Source of the DNA: an uncultured Selenomonadaceae bacterium
Lineage (GTDB): Bacteria > Bacillota > Negativicutes > Selenomonadales > Selenomonadaceae
Direction of reading: 5' to 3'
DNA length: 8,960 nt
Assembly (NCBI GenBank): GCA_905236145.1
Contig: CAJOOE010000057.1
Location: forward strand, 1 to 8,960
Positions 1 to 5,740 of this stretch are shown piece after piece. The position numbers were made by a program, and so were the translations under genes. Positions within the stretch are counted from its first letter, which is position 1. The number at the start of each line of letters is the position of its first letter. Below the pieces are notes generated by a model that saw only the letters and a program-made list of their open reading frames with translations, was not told the origin of the DNA and did no database searches.

Positions 1-489
1 GACAAACAGCGTCGCGTGATTTTCCTCCGACGTTATTTTTTTTACTTCGCCGGAAACGGCAAGCAAAAGTTTTTCAAGTTCCGCCGCCGCAAATTTTATG
101 GGATCGTCCTCAAATTTTTCCGGCTTGTTCGTGTCCCCGCCGAAAAACATCGTTGCAACCAAAATTATCGCTCCGAGGTGAAGTACCCTGTATTTCGCGT
201 TGTAATCACGGACATTTTGGGCACCGTATTGAAACAAAACGTCTTGCGGATATTTTTCGTGAAATTCGTCGTGGTGAATCGCCAATTCTTCAACAACCTC
301 ATCATACCCGGCATTTAAAATTTTCATAAAATCCACGCGGGAAGAAAACTTTTCGTAATTCTTCTCCGCAACCGCCGCACAAATTTCTGCCCAAGCATTT
401 TGCACGATATCATTTTTGACTTTACGCTTTCTTTCAGGCAAAAATTTTTCGGCGGCAAGAGATGTAAAAATTTTTAAATATTTCGTCAT
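1..489 (-). CDS. Unrecognised protein encoded after dnaJ, C-terminus outside window
   Basis: An uninterrupted reading frame of 163 codons starts at ATG (487-489) and is still open at the window edge, so the C-terminus is missing. The start is supported by GGGTGAT, which pairs with the 16S tail at an aligned spacing of about 7 nt. The gap to the dnaJ stop codon is only 12 bp, so translational coupling with dnaJ is likely. The visible protein begins MTKYLKIFTSLAAEKF and is rich in Lys, Glu and Phe. It is mostly charged and probably helical, with one hydrophobic stretch at about residues 103-117 (LHLGAIILVATMFFG) that could be a membrane segment or a buried helix. I see no cysteine cluster, nucleotide-binding loop or signal peptide, and I do not recognise the family. 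Downstream of dnaJ one often finds prmA; this protein shows no methyltransferase glycine motif in the part visible. That it is a gene is fairly sure; its function is unknown. Confidence 0.75.
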   Translation of the reverse strand, partial: MTKYLKIFTSLAAEKFLPERKRKVKNDIVQNAWAEICAAVAEKNYEKFSSRVDFMKILNAGYDEVVEELAIHHDEFHEKYPQDVLFQYGAQNVRDYNAKYRVLHLGAIILVATMFFGGDTNKPEKFEDDPIKFAAAELEKLLLAVSGEVKKITSEENHATLFV

Positions 490-501
490 AATATCACCCG
501 A

Positions 502-1692
502 TCAAAATAAATCTTTGAGCTTGTCAAAAAAGCTCTTGCGTTCCGGATTATTTTTTTCGTCACTGCCGCCGTCCTCAAATTCCCGCAGAAGTTTTTTCTG
601 TCGTTCGGAAAGATTTTTCGGAGTCAAAACTTTAACCTTGACGTACTCGTCACCGCGACCGTCGCCGCGAAGTTGCGGCATACCTTTTCCCTTAATTCTC
701 ATGGTCGTTCCGGATTGAGTGCCTTCCGGAATCGTGATCTCAACTTTTCCGTCAATCGTGGGAGCCTCCACCTTTGCACCGAGCGTCGCCTGAACGAAAC
801 TGACCGGAATTTCGCATTGAATGTCAAGCCCGTTTCGCGTGAAAATCGGGTGCGGCTTTACGCTGATATACACAAACAGATCGCCGGAAGGGCCGCCGCG
901 TTCGCCGGCTTGACCGCCGTTTTGAATCCGGAGCCTTGTGCCTGTATCGACCCCCTTCGGAATATTGACTTTAATCTCCCGGTCAACTTTGACTTTTCCG
1001 GAGCCGTGACAATGTTCGCAGGGAGTTTTTATAATTTTCCCCGTTCCGTGACAACGTTCGCAAGGTCTTGCATTTGAAATCACTCCGAAAGGCGTGCGGG
1101 TTGTGGTCTGACGCATACCGGTGCCGTTGCAGTCCGGGCATTGTTCCGGAGAAGTCCCCTTTGCCGCACCGGTGCCGCCGCAATCGTCGCAATTTTCCAT
1201 ACGCGGGTCATTTATACTCATTTCCTTGCCGAAAGCCGCATCTTCAAAATTTATCAAAAGGTCGTAGCGAAGATCGTTGCCTCTGGTCGGGCCTTTCGGT
1301 TCGCGTCTTGACCGGGAACGTCCGCCGCCGCCGAAGAAGGTGTCGAAAATATCGCCCATATCAAAACCGAAACCGCCGCCTCCTCCGCCGCCGAAAATAT
1401 CATTCGGATCGAAACCGAAACCGCCGCCGGCTCCTCCTCCGCCGGCTCCCGCCTCAAACGCCGCATAACCGAATTGATCGTAACGTGACCGCTTTTCCTT
1501 GTCTTTCAAAATATCGTAAGCCGCATTTATTTCTTTCATTTTTTCTTCGGCGGCTTTTTTGTCTTTATCGTCTTTGTGATGATCGGGGTGATACTTTGCG
1601 ACAAGTTTCAAATAAGCCTTTTTTATTTCGTGATCCGTCGCGTTTTTGTTCACTCCGAGAATTTCATACAAATCCCGTTTTTTATCTGCCAT
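502..1692 (-). CDS. dnaJ: Chaperone protein DnaJ (class I Hsp40)
   Basis: DnaJ is the cytosolic co-chaperone that delivers unfolded clients to DnaK and stimulates its ATPase. All class I parts are present in the 396 residues. The J domain (about 4-72) has the essential HPD at 35-37. A very Gly/Phe-rich linker (about 80-125) follows. The zinc-binding region has four CxxCxGxG repeats (cysteines 168/171, 185/188, 211/214, 225/228). The C-terminal substrate-binding domains follow, with a charged tail ending KLKDLF. An upstream in-frame TTG at 1723-1725 would add 11 residues. I chose the ATG at 1690-1692 because it gives the normal MADKKRDLYEILGV beginning and has AAAGGAGGA upstream. The gene lies 58 bp behind pcrA and 12 bp before an unknown gene, with no terminator visible between them. 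hrcA, grpE and dnaK are not adjacent, and I find no CIRCE-type element upstream. The identification is essentially certain. Confidence 0.98.
   Translation of the reverse strand: MADKKRDLYEILGVNKNATDHEIKKAYLKLVAKYHPDHHKDDKDKKAAEEKMKEINAAYDILKDKEKRSRYDQFGYAAFEAGAGGGGAGGGFGFDPNDIFGGGGGGGFGFDMGDIFDTFFGGGGRSRSRREPKGPTRGNDLRYDLLINFEDAAFGKEMSINDPRMENCDDCGGTGAAKGTSPEQCPDCNGTGMRQTTTRTPFGVISNARPCERCHGTGKIIKTPCEHCHGSGKVKVDREIKVNIPKGVDTGTRLRIQNGGQAGERGGPSGDLFVYISVKPHPIFTRNGLDIQCEIPVSFVQATLGAKVEAPTIDGKVEITIPEGTQSGTTMRIKGKGMPQLRGDGRGDEYVKVKVLTPKNLSERQKKLLREFEDGGSDEKNNPERKSFFDKLKDLF
1364..1428 (-). repeat. 48-bp-period repeat in the Gly/Phe linker of dnaJ
   Basis: The 17-base string AAACCGAAACCGCCGCC (plus strand) occurs at 1364-1380 and again at 1412-1428, exactly 48 bases (16 codons) apart. 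It encodes the duplicated Gly-Gly-Gly-Phe-Gly-Phe-Asp motif of the linker, in which FGFDPNDIFGGGG and FGFDMGDIFDTFFGGGG follow each other. The surrounding CCGCCG and CTCCTC runs are prone to slippage, so linker length may vary between strains without loss of frame. Confidence 0.75.
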
Positions 1693-1704
1693 AAAATTTT
1701 TTAA

Positions 1705-1713
1705 TCCTCCTTT
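1705..1713 (-). promoter_or_regulatory. Ribosome binding site of dnaJ
   Basis: The minus strand reads AAAGGAGGA, a near-perfect match to the 16S tail, 12 nt before the ATG at 1690-1692. The upstream TTG at 1723-1725 lies on the wrong side of it, which decides the start codon. A small stem TTTGC/GCAAA (minus strand, immediately upstream) abuts the site and shares its first bases, and might slightly mask it. Confidence 0.8.
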
Positions 1714-1750
1714 GCGAAGTAGCAAATAATTTTTTTCTTTGTCCGCTCAA

Positions 1751-4138
1751 TCAATACTTTTCAATCGGAGCGTATTTCAAATTCAAATTTTTTGTCCCGA
1801 TCTCCGGATTTGAAAAATCAATCGTTATATTCGTTCCGTCAACTTCCGTCACAACGCCGACTCCCCATTTGCCGTGCTTTACATTGTCGCCGACTTTGTA
1901 ATTTGCGTTTAAATCCGGCTTTATTTTCGGCTCGGAAGGTTTCGTAACTTTCGCCTGACGATGAGCCGTCGGAGATTGATAAGAAGAATTTTTTTGATTT
2001 GCCGCGAACCTGGCGTAAGGTTGAAATTTTTCTCTGTATGAAGGCCCGGCTTTCGGAATTTCAATCTTGTCGGCGTTGGTGACTTGATAAGGCACCCATT
2101 TACTTCTGCCGTTGTCGATCTTTACTTCCTGATAATGCTCGACGTAATCTTCCGGAATTTCCCGCAAAAATTGAGAAGGTTTCTGCGTTTGAGATTTTCC
2201 GAAAAAATTTCTTGAGAGGACGCAGGACATATAGAGCCGGGTCTGTGCTCTGGTTATCGCGACGTAGCAAGTTCTGCGTTCTTCTTCCATTTTGTCATCG
2301 TCGAACATTGAATTTGCGTGAGGCAAAAGTCCGTCGTTTACTCCGACTATGAACACGACCGGAAATTCAAGACCTTTCGACGAATGAATTGTCATCAAAG
2401 AAACGCGGGATTTTTCTTCCGTGTCCGCAGTATCCATATCGGTGATAAGTGCGACGTGTTCCAAAAAGTCAGACAAAGACGCGTCGGGATAATCCGAATC
2501 GAAATCTTTTGCCGCGTTCACAAATTCGCCCAAGTTCGCAAGTCTTGACGCATTTTCCGGAGAAGGGTCGTCGTCCTCTTTCAAAGATTGCAAATATCCG
2601 GTCTCGTTCAAAACATTCGTTATAAGTTCCGGCAATTTATATTTTTCCGCTCCCGCCGCAAAACTCAAAATAAGCGACGCAAACTCGCGGATCGTTTCTT
2701 TGAATTTCGGACGGATTGAAGGAATTTGATCCAAAAGTTCGTTGTCAACTATAACGTCGAAAACAGAAACATTTTTCTGTTCCGCAATGCTTGCCAATTT
2801 CGCCAGGCTTGCCGCTCCCAATCCTCTGCGGGGTACGTTTATAATTCTCATCAAACTTATATCGTCGCGGGGATTGAAAATAAGACGCAGATAAGCAACA
2901 ATGTCTTTTATTTCCTTGCGGTCGTAAAATTTCAAGCCGCCGATAATCCTGTTGGGAATTTCTTCATGATTCAATTTTTCTTCAAGTGAACGGGATTGAG
3001 AATTTACCCGGTAAAGAATTGCAATTTCGTCGTAACGAATATTTTCATATTTGACAAGCTTTTTTATTTCGCGAGCGACATATTCCGCCTCAGTCCTGTC
3101 GTTTTCGCAAACGACATGAATTACCGGAAAACCTTCCGGCTTTTTCGTCCACAAATTTTTATCCTTGCGATTTTTGTTGTGCCTTATTATATGATTCGCC
3201 GCCTCCAAAATTTTTGAAGTCGAACGGTAATTTTGCTCAAGTTTTATAACGGTCGCGTTCGGATAATCTTTCTCGAAATTCAAAATGTTTTCCATATTCG
3301 CACCGCGCCAGCCGTAAATGGACTGATCCGCATCTCCCACGACGCAAATATTTTTGTATTTCGCGGCAAGAAGTTGAGTAAATCGGTACTGTGCTCCGTT
3401 CGTGTCCTGATATTCGTCGATTAAGATATACGTGAAACGATTTTGATATTTTTCCAGGATATAAGGAAACTGTTCAAAAATTCTCACCGTGACAAAAATA
3501 AGGTCGTCGAAGTCAAGAGCATTGTTTTCAATCAGCCGCTTTTCGTACATATCGTAAATATCGGCAAAGTGTGCGAGAAATTCGTAACCTTCCGGGTCTT
3601 CCTCTTGAATTTTTTTCCTCCAAGCCTTCGCGTCAAGCAATTTGTTTTTCGCGTCGGAAATTTTGCTCATCGCCGAATTGTAAGAAAATTTGTCCGGATC
3701 GAGGTTGAGTCTTTTGATACAGTCCTTGATTAAAGCCTGACTGTCCGAACTGTCGTAAATTACATAATTTTTTCCGTAAATCTGCAGAGCGTCAATTTCA
3801 TATCGCAGCAGGCGGGCACAGAAAGAGTGAAAAGTTCCGAGCCAAACACTCCCCGCCGCCGTACCGGTCAATTTTTCCGTTCTCTCCTTCATTTCCTTTG
3901 CGGCTTTGTTTGTAAAAGTTATCGCCAAAATATTTCGCGGATTTACGCCGGATGCCAAAAGGTTTGCTATTCTGTAGGTTAAAACGCGAGTTTTTCCCGA
4001 CCCCGCCCCCGCCATTATCAGCAAAGGCCCTTCCAAACATTCTACGGCTTTGACTTGTTCCGGATTGAGATTTTTAAAAATTTCGGCTTGTTTCGCAGAT
4101 AATTCTTCACTTTGTATGGTTTGTTTATCCGGTTCCAA
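1751..4138 (-). CDS. pcrA: ATP-dependent DNA helicase PcrA (UvrD/Rep family, SF1A)
   Basis: PcrA is a 3'-5' DNA helicase of Gram-positive bacteria that acts in nucleotide excision repair, removal of RecA filaments and clearing of stalled RNA polymerase. The 795-residue protein has the full SF1A motif set: Walker A AGAGSGKT (43-50), Ia TFTNKAA (74-80), Ib GTFHS (101-105), II DEYQDT (241-246), III VVGDADQSIYGWRGA (266-280), IV EQNYRS (301-306), V TIHSSKGLEFPVVF (583-596) and VI EEERRTCYVAITRAQ (618-632). A low-complexity linker (about 690-745) leads to a C-terminal Tudor-like domain (747-795, beginning YKVGDNVKHGKWGVG and ending YAPIEKY). In known PcrA proteins this domain contacts RNA polymerase. 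The start is TTG (4136-4138), supported by GAAAGGGAG 10 nt upstream; no better in-frame ATG precedes Walker A. I see no LexA-type CGAAC-N4-GTTCG box upstream. dnaJ follows in the same direction. Confidence 0.97.
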   Translation of the reverse strand: MEPDKQTIQSEELSAKQAEIFKNLNPEQVKAVECLEGPLLIMAGAGSGKTRVLTYRIANLLASGVNPRNILAITFTNKAAKEMKERTEKLTGTAAGSVWLGTFHSFCARLLRYEIDALQIYGKNYVIYDSSDSQALIKDCIKRLNLDPDKFSYNSAMSKISDAKNKLLDAKAWRKKIQEEDPEGYEFLAHFADIYDMYEKRLIENNALDFDDLIFVTVRIFEQFPYILEKYQNRFTYILIDEYQDTNGAQYRFTQLLAAKYKNICVVGDADQSIYGWRGANMENILNFEKDYPNATVIKLEQNYRSTSKILEAANHIIRHNKNRKDKNLWTKKPEGFPVIHVVCENDRTEAEYVAREIKKLVKYENIRYDEIAILYRVNSQSRSLEEKLNHEEIPNRIIGGLKFYDRKEIKDIVAYLRLIFNPRDDISLMRIINVPRRGLGAASLAKLASIAEQKNVSVFDVIVDNELLDQIPSIRPKFKETIREFASLILSFAAGAEKYKLPELITNVLNETGYLQSLKEDDDPSPENASRLANLGEFVNAAKDFDSDYPDASLSDFLEHVALITDMDTADTEEKSRVSLMTIHSSKGLEFPVVFIVGVNDGLLPHANSMFDDDKMEEERRTCYVAITRAQTRLYMSCVLSRNFFGKSQTQKPSQFLREIPEDYVEHYQEVKIDNGRSKWVPYQVTNADKIEIPKAGPSYREKFQPYARFAANQKNSSYQSPTAHRQAKVTKPSEPKIKPDLNANYKVGDNVKHGKWGVGVVTEVDGTNITIDFSNPEIGTKNLNLKYAPIEKY

Positions 4139-4148
4139 AAAAATTCAA

Positions 4149-4157
4149 CTCCCTTTC
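4149..4157 (-). promoter_or_regulatory. Ribosome binding site fixing the TTG start of pcrA
   Basis: The minus strand reads GAAAGGGAG, followed by a 10-nt spacer and TTG GAA CCG at 4138-4130. No ATG or GTG in this frame lies at a suitable distance, so pcrA most likely begins with the weak start codon TTG. Confidence 0.7.
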
Positions 4158-4192
4158 TCATAAAAAAAAACGTTTTCAATTTTCACAACACT

Positions 4193-4228
4193 AAATGCGC
4201 GACCCCGAAATATTTGAATCGCGCATTT
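4193..4228. repeat. 10-bp perfect inverted repeat upstream of pcrA
   Basis: The arms AAATGCGCGA (4193-4202) and TCGCGCATTT (4219-4228) are perfectly complementary across a 16-nt loop that itself contains the palindrome AAATATTT. No T-run follows directly on either strand. On the minus strand a nine-T run comes only about 22 nt later, so this is not a canonical terminator. It lies 112 nt past the stop of the preceding small gene and 54 nt before the pcrA start. It could be a weak terminator, a transcript-stabilising hairpin or an operator. Confidence 0.6.
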
Positions 4229-4340
4229 CAATTTACACTTTTGTTGATGCCCTGAAGACACCGTCAAACGATCAACTGAAATAATCTTGACATTTCCGCC
4301 CGTCTTTTTGCTTTAGCCGGAAGTCGGCAAACCTGCCCAC

Positions 4341-4718
4341 TTATTTTGCAAAGTAATCGTAAGCCCGTGCGGCAATTTGTTGCTGAGCATTGAAAGAAAT
4401 ATCGTTGGACTCTTGGAAACCGCTCGGAGTATTGAAAGTTTCCGTACCGGAATTTGAAAGTTCGGTATACTCGTCATCGCGTTCCATTATCGCCGTCATA
4501 ACTTCGACGGACTCCTCAACAATTTCTTCATTCCCCCGACTGAACTCGCTGGTTCCTATGTTTGTTTCGGTTCCGGAGTTTGAGAGGTGCGGAAGACTTG
4601 CATGCATTTTCTCTGCAACAATCTTGTTATTTTCTTTCGCCGCATCCAAATTAACCTGACGGAAAGATTTTGTCAAGCCTCCGTCCAATGCCGGACCCGT
4701 TATTCCTTGAATTGCCAT
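4341..4718 (-). CDS. Unrecognised small protein with duplicated LSNSGTET motif
   Basis: A 125-residue protein starts at ATG (4716-4718) behind GAGGAG at 4725-4730, with a 6-nt spacer. It has its own candidate promoter at 4772-4800, so a real gene is likely. There is no signal peptide, membrane segment or cysteine. The N-terminal third (MAIQGITGPALDGG, then a KSFRQVNLDAAKENN helix-like stretch) is followed by LSNSGTET at 45-52. Next come a very acidic, probably helical stretch (about 63-86, EEIVEESVEVMTAIMERDDE), a second identical LSNSGTET at 87-94, and a Gln/Ala-rich tail ending YDYFAK. After each octapeptide the pattern Ser-x-Phe recurs at the same distance. The two copies use different synonymous codons at five of eight positions. 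I do not recognise the family. The gene is followed by 202 bp before pcrA, possibly with read-through into it. Confidence refers to it being a gene. Confidence 0.75.
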   Translation of the reverse strand: MAIQGITGPALDGGLTKSFRQVNLDAAKENNKIVAEKMHASLPHLSNSGTETNIGTSEFSRGNEEIVEESVEVMTAIMERDDEYTELSNSGTETFNTPSGFQESNDISFNAQQQIAARAYDYFAK

Positions 4719-4771
4719 AACAATCTCCTCGCTTCCCTGAAAAAAAAAACTTCCTCAAAAAATTTTTTTAT

Positions 4772-4800
4772 ATTTTAGCACCGTTAAAAATTTTATGCAA
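4772..4800 (-). promoter_or_regulatory. Candidate sigma-A promoter for the 4341-4718 gene
   Basis: On the minus strand, TTGCAT (4795-4800) is followed by a 17-nt spacer and TAAAAT (4772-4777). Transcription would begin near 4764, leaving a leader of about 45 nt with the ribosome binding site at 4725-4730. A perfect TATAAT also lies just upstream (minus strand, 4814-4819), but its -35 region (TTCTTT) is poor. Both sit immediately behind the terminator at 4881-4912, as expected for a new transcription unit. Confidence 0.6.
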
Positions 4801-4880
4801 CCGTTTACACGGCATTATAAAAGATTTTTTGTGAAAAAAGAATTTGAAAAAATCGCCGACGCTTTCCCGGACAAAAAATC

Positions 4881-4912
4881 AAAAACCTTCGCGACACGAT
4901 CGGAAGGTTTTT
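4881..4912 (-). terminator. Intrinsic terminator after the 4937-5206 gene
   Basis: The arms AAAAACCTTC (4881-4890) and GAAGGTTTTT (4903-4912) form a 10-bp perfect stem with a 12-nt loop. Reading in the gene direction, the stem is followed by GATTTTTT, giving a long U-rich tract. It begins 24 bp after the TGA at 4937-4939. The plus-strand side also ends in a T-run, so it could work in both directions. Confidence 0.8.
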
Positions 4913-4936
4913 TAATTTTCACTTCAAACAAATTTT

Positions 4937-5206
4937 TCAATCGGCAGAAAACAAATTCGTATCAATGCCCGAAAGCGTTGTGGCGTAAGTTGCCGCCTTG
5001 TTGCTTCTTCCCGCACTGCTTATGGAAACTATCACTCCCATATCGTTGCCGGGAGTCGCGGCGGAGACCGCCTTGCCGGCAGAACGCATCTGCCCCGCCG
5101 AAAACGGAGATTTGAGATTGTTCATGCCGTTTTGCAACATGAACGGATTGGAAATTTGGGCTTTATCTTTGTTGTTTTCGACTTCGTCTACACGAGAAAT
5201 CCACAC
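4937..5206 (-). CDS. Unrecognised small protein, Ser/Ala/Gly-rich, GTG start
   Basis: An 89-residue protein starts at GTG (5204-5206), supported by AGGGAGG (5217-5223) with a 10-nt spacer. There is no in-frame ATG before residue 23. The N-terminus (WISRVDEVENNKDKAQ) is charged. The middle is rich in Asn, Met and Ser, and the C-terminal half is Ser/Ala/Gly/Thr-rich. The tripeptide SAG occurs three times (36-38, 42-44, 64-66). A short hydrophobic run GVIVSISSAGR (57-67) looks like a beta strand with a turn. It has no signal peptide, membrane helix or cysteine. It follows the 5247-5522 gene by 40 bp and ends just before a terminator, so the pair is probably one transcript. A faint resemblance of DMGVIVSISSAGR to the short IS-S/x-A/G-K/R motif of FlgM-like flagellar proteins is too weak to name it. 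Function unknown. Confidence 0.65.
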   Translation of the reverse strand: MWISRVDEVENNKDKAQISNPFMLQNGMNNLKSPFSAGQMRSAGKAVSAATPGNDMGVIVSISSAGRSNKAATYATTLSGIDTNLFSAD

Positions 5207-5216
5207 AGAAAATCAA

Positions 5217-5223
5217 CCTCCCT
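5217..5223 (-). promoter_or_regulatory. Ribosome binding site fixing a GTG start
   Basis: The minus strand reads AGGGAGG, 10 nt before GTG TGG ATT at 5206. A TTG within the spacer is out of frame. This site is the main evidence that the gene starts at GTG rather than at an internal ATG at residue 23 or 28. Confidence 0.65.
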
Positions 5224-5246
5224 GTTGTCTGAACCGGAAAAAACCT

Positions 5247-5522
5247 TCAAAAAATCCCCGCACCCGCAGTTCGTATTATCAAATGCGGTGTGCCGATGTC
5301 GCCGAGACTGCACAATCCGTACGCCGAATCCAAAGCCGCCGCAGATTTCCGGTAAATATTCTCCGTTACCGGCAAAATGCTTGACTTTGCGACATCCAAA
5401 CTTGCTTCTTCAGGATTATTCTTTTGCACATCCCTGTTTTGCGGCAATTTCCCGGTGAAAATCAAATCGTCGAAATCATCAAAGTAATCATACTCGTCGA
5501 ATAAAAATTTCTTACCTGTCAT
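5247..5522 (-). CDS. Unrecognised small acidic-headed protein
   Basis: A 91-residue protein starts at ATG (5520-5522) behind GGAGGTG (5528-5534), spacer 5 nt. A longer frame reaches 5567, but its first codons precede this site, so I start at the ATG. The N-terminus is striking: FLFDEYDYFDDFDDLIF (about 6-22) alternates acidic and aromatic residues, followed by FTGKLPQNRDVQKNN. The C-terminal part has one cysteine, in AYGLCSLGD, and ends with the hydrophobic tail PHLIIRTAGAGIF. It has no signal peptide or clear membrane helix. It is the first gene after birA, with its own candidate promoter (5571-5599), and is followed 40 bp later by a second small gene. Aromatic/acidic heads of this kind can serve as protein-binding segments, but that is only an inference. 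Family not recognised. Confidence 0.7.
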   Translation of the reverse strand: MTGKKFLFDEYDYFDDFDDLIFTGKLPQNRDVQKNNPEEASLDVAKSSILPVTENIYRKSAAALDSAYGLCSLGDIGTPHLIIRTAGAGIF

Positions 5523-5527
5523 ATTGC

Positions 5528-5534
5528 CACCTCC
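5528..5534 (-). promoter_or_regulatory. Ribosome binding site of the 5247-5522 gene
   Basis: The minus strand reads GGAGGTG, then five bases and ATG. This near-perfect site fixes the start at 5522 and excludes the 15 extra residues of the longer frame. Confidence 0.75.
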
Positions 5535-5570
5535 GTCATTTGAAAACCGGTCACAATAATTTTGCACAGC

Positions 5571-5599
5571 ATATTACAAATGACTGAATTTTTTGTGAA
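5571..5599 (-). promoter_or_regulatory. Candidate promoter for the small-gene pair
   Basis: On the minus strand, TTCACA (5594-5599) and TAATAT (5571-5576) are separated by 17 nt. The -35 matches the consensus at five of six positions and the -10 at four of six. Transcription would start near 5563, about 40 nt before the ATG at 5522. The support is sequence resemblance and position only. Confidence 0.45.
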
Positions 5600-5623
5600 A
5601 TGTTTGACAAAAGTTTCTATAAT
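5595..5623 (+). promoter_or_regulatory. Possible plus-strand promoter facing birA
   Basis: On the plus strand, GTGAAA (5595-5600), a 17-nt spacer and a perfect TATAAT (5618-5623) form a weak-35/strong-10 promoter pattern. Its -35 overlaps that of the minus-strand promoter at 5571-5599. A perfect TTGACA also lies at 5604-5609, but only 8 nt from the TATAAT, so those two cannot act as a pair. A transcript would run through 5700-5810 and then antisense to the end of birA. A/T-rich DNA yields such matches by chance. Confidence 0.3.
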
Positions 5624-5710
5624 TTTATCGAATTTTTTCGGAGTTTTCTTTGATAATTTTTAAAAATTTTTTTGCGGCGAAATTTGCAGTTGCAAAATTA
5701 AGTTGATCGA

Positions 5711-5737
5711 ATGAAAATTGATGAAAACAGATGAAAA
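5711..5737. repeat. Three ATGAAAA repeats at exact 10-bp spacing
   Basis: The plus strand has ATGAAAA at 5711, 5721 and 5731, each 10 bases from the next. A-tracts at helical period tend to bend DNA, and spaced identical heptamers can also be a protein-binding array. They lie about 110 bp upstream of the minus-strand promoter for the small-gene pair. Confidence 0.6.
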
Positions 5738-5740
5738 TAT

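Noticed and set aside
1068..1694. 208-codon plus-strand frame opposite dnaJ
   Set aside because: Arg/Cys-rich translation with no ribosome site. It is the complement of a clearly real dnaJ, including its conserved zinc-finger codons.
1693..1750. CIRCE element (HrcA operator) upstream of dnaJ
   Set aside because: No TTAGCACTC or GAGTGCTAA half-site is present here or in the gap upstream of pcrA.
4296..4340. Possible cyclic-di-GMP-I riboswitch (GGCAAACC and CCGGCTAAAGC fragments)
   Set aside because: Only short pieces resemble the consensus, on opposite strands. The GCAAAGCC segment and second stem of the motif are absent.
4139..4340. LexA (SOS) box upstream of pcrA
   Set aside because: No CGAAC-N4-GTTCG-like sequence is found in the gap.
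4795..5115. 106-codon plus-strand frame starting at ATG 4795
   Set aside because: The first 45 residues look plausible, but there is no ribosome site, the frame crosses a terminator hairpin and it then runs antisense to the small gene at 4937-5206.
5604..5623. Perfect TTGACA and TATAAT on the plus strand as one promoter
   Set aside because: They are only 8 nt apart, far too close for one polymerase. Only the TATAAT is kept, paired with a weaker -35.
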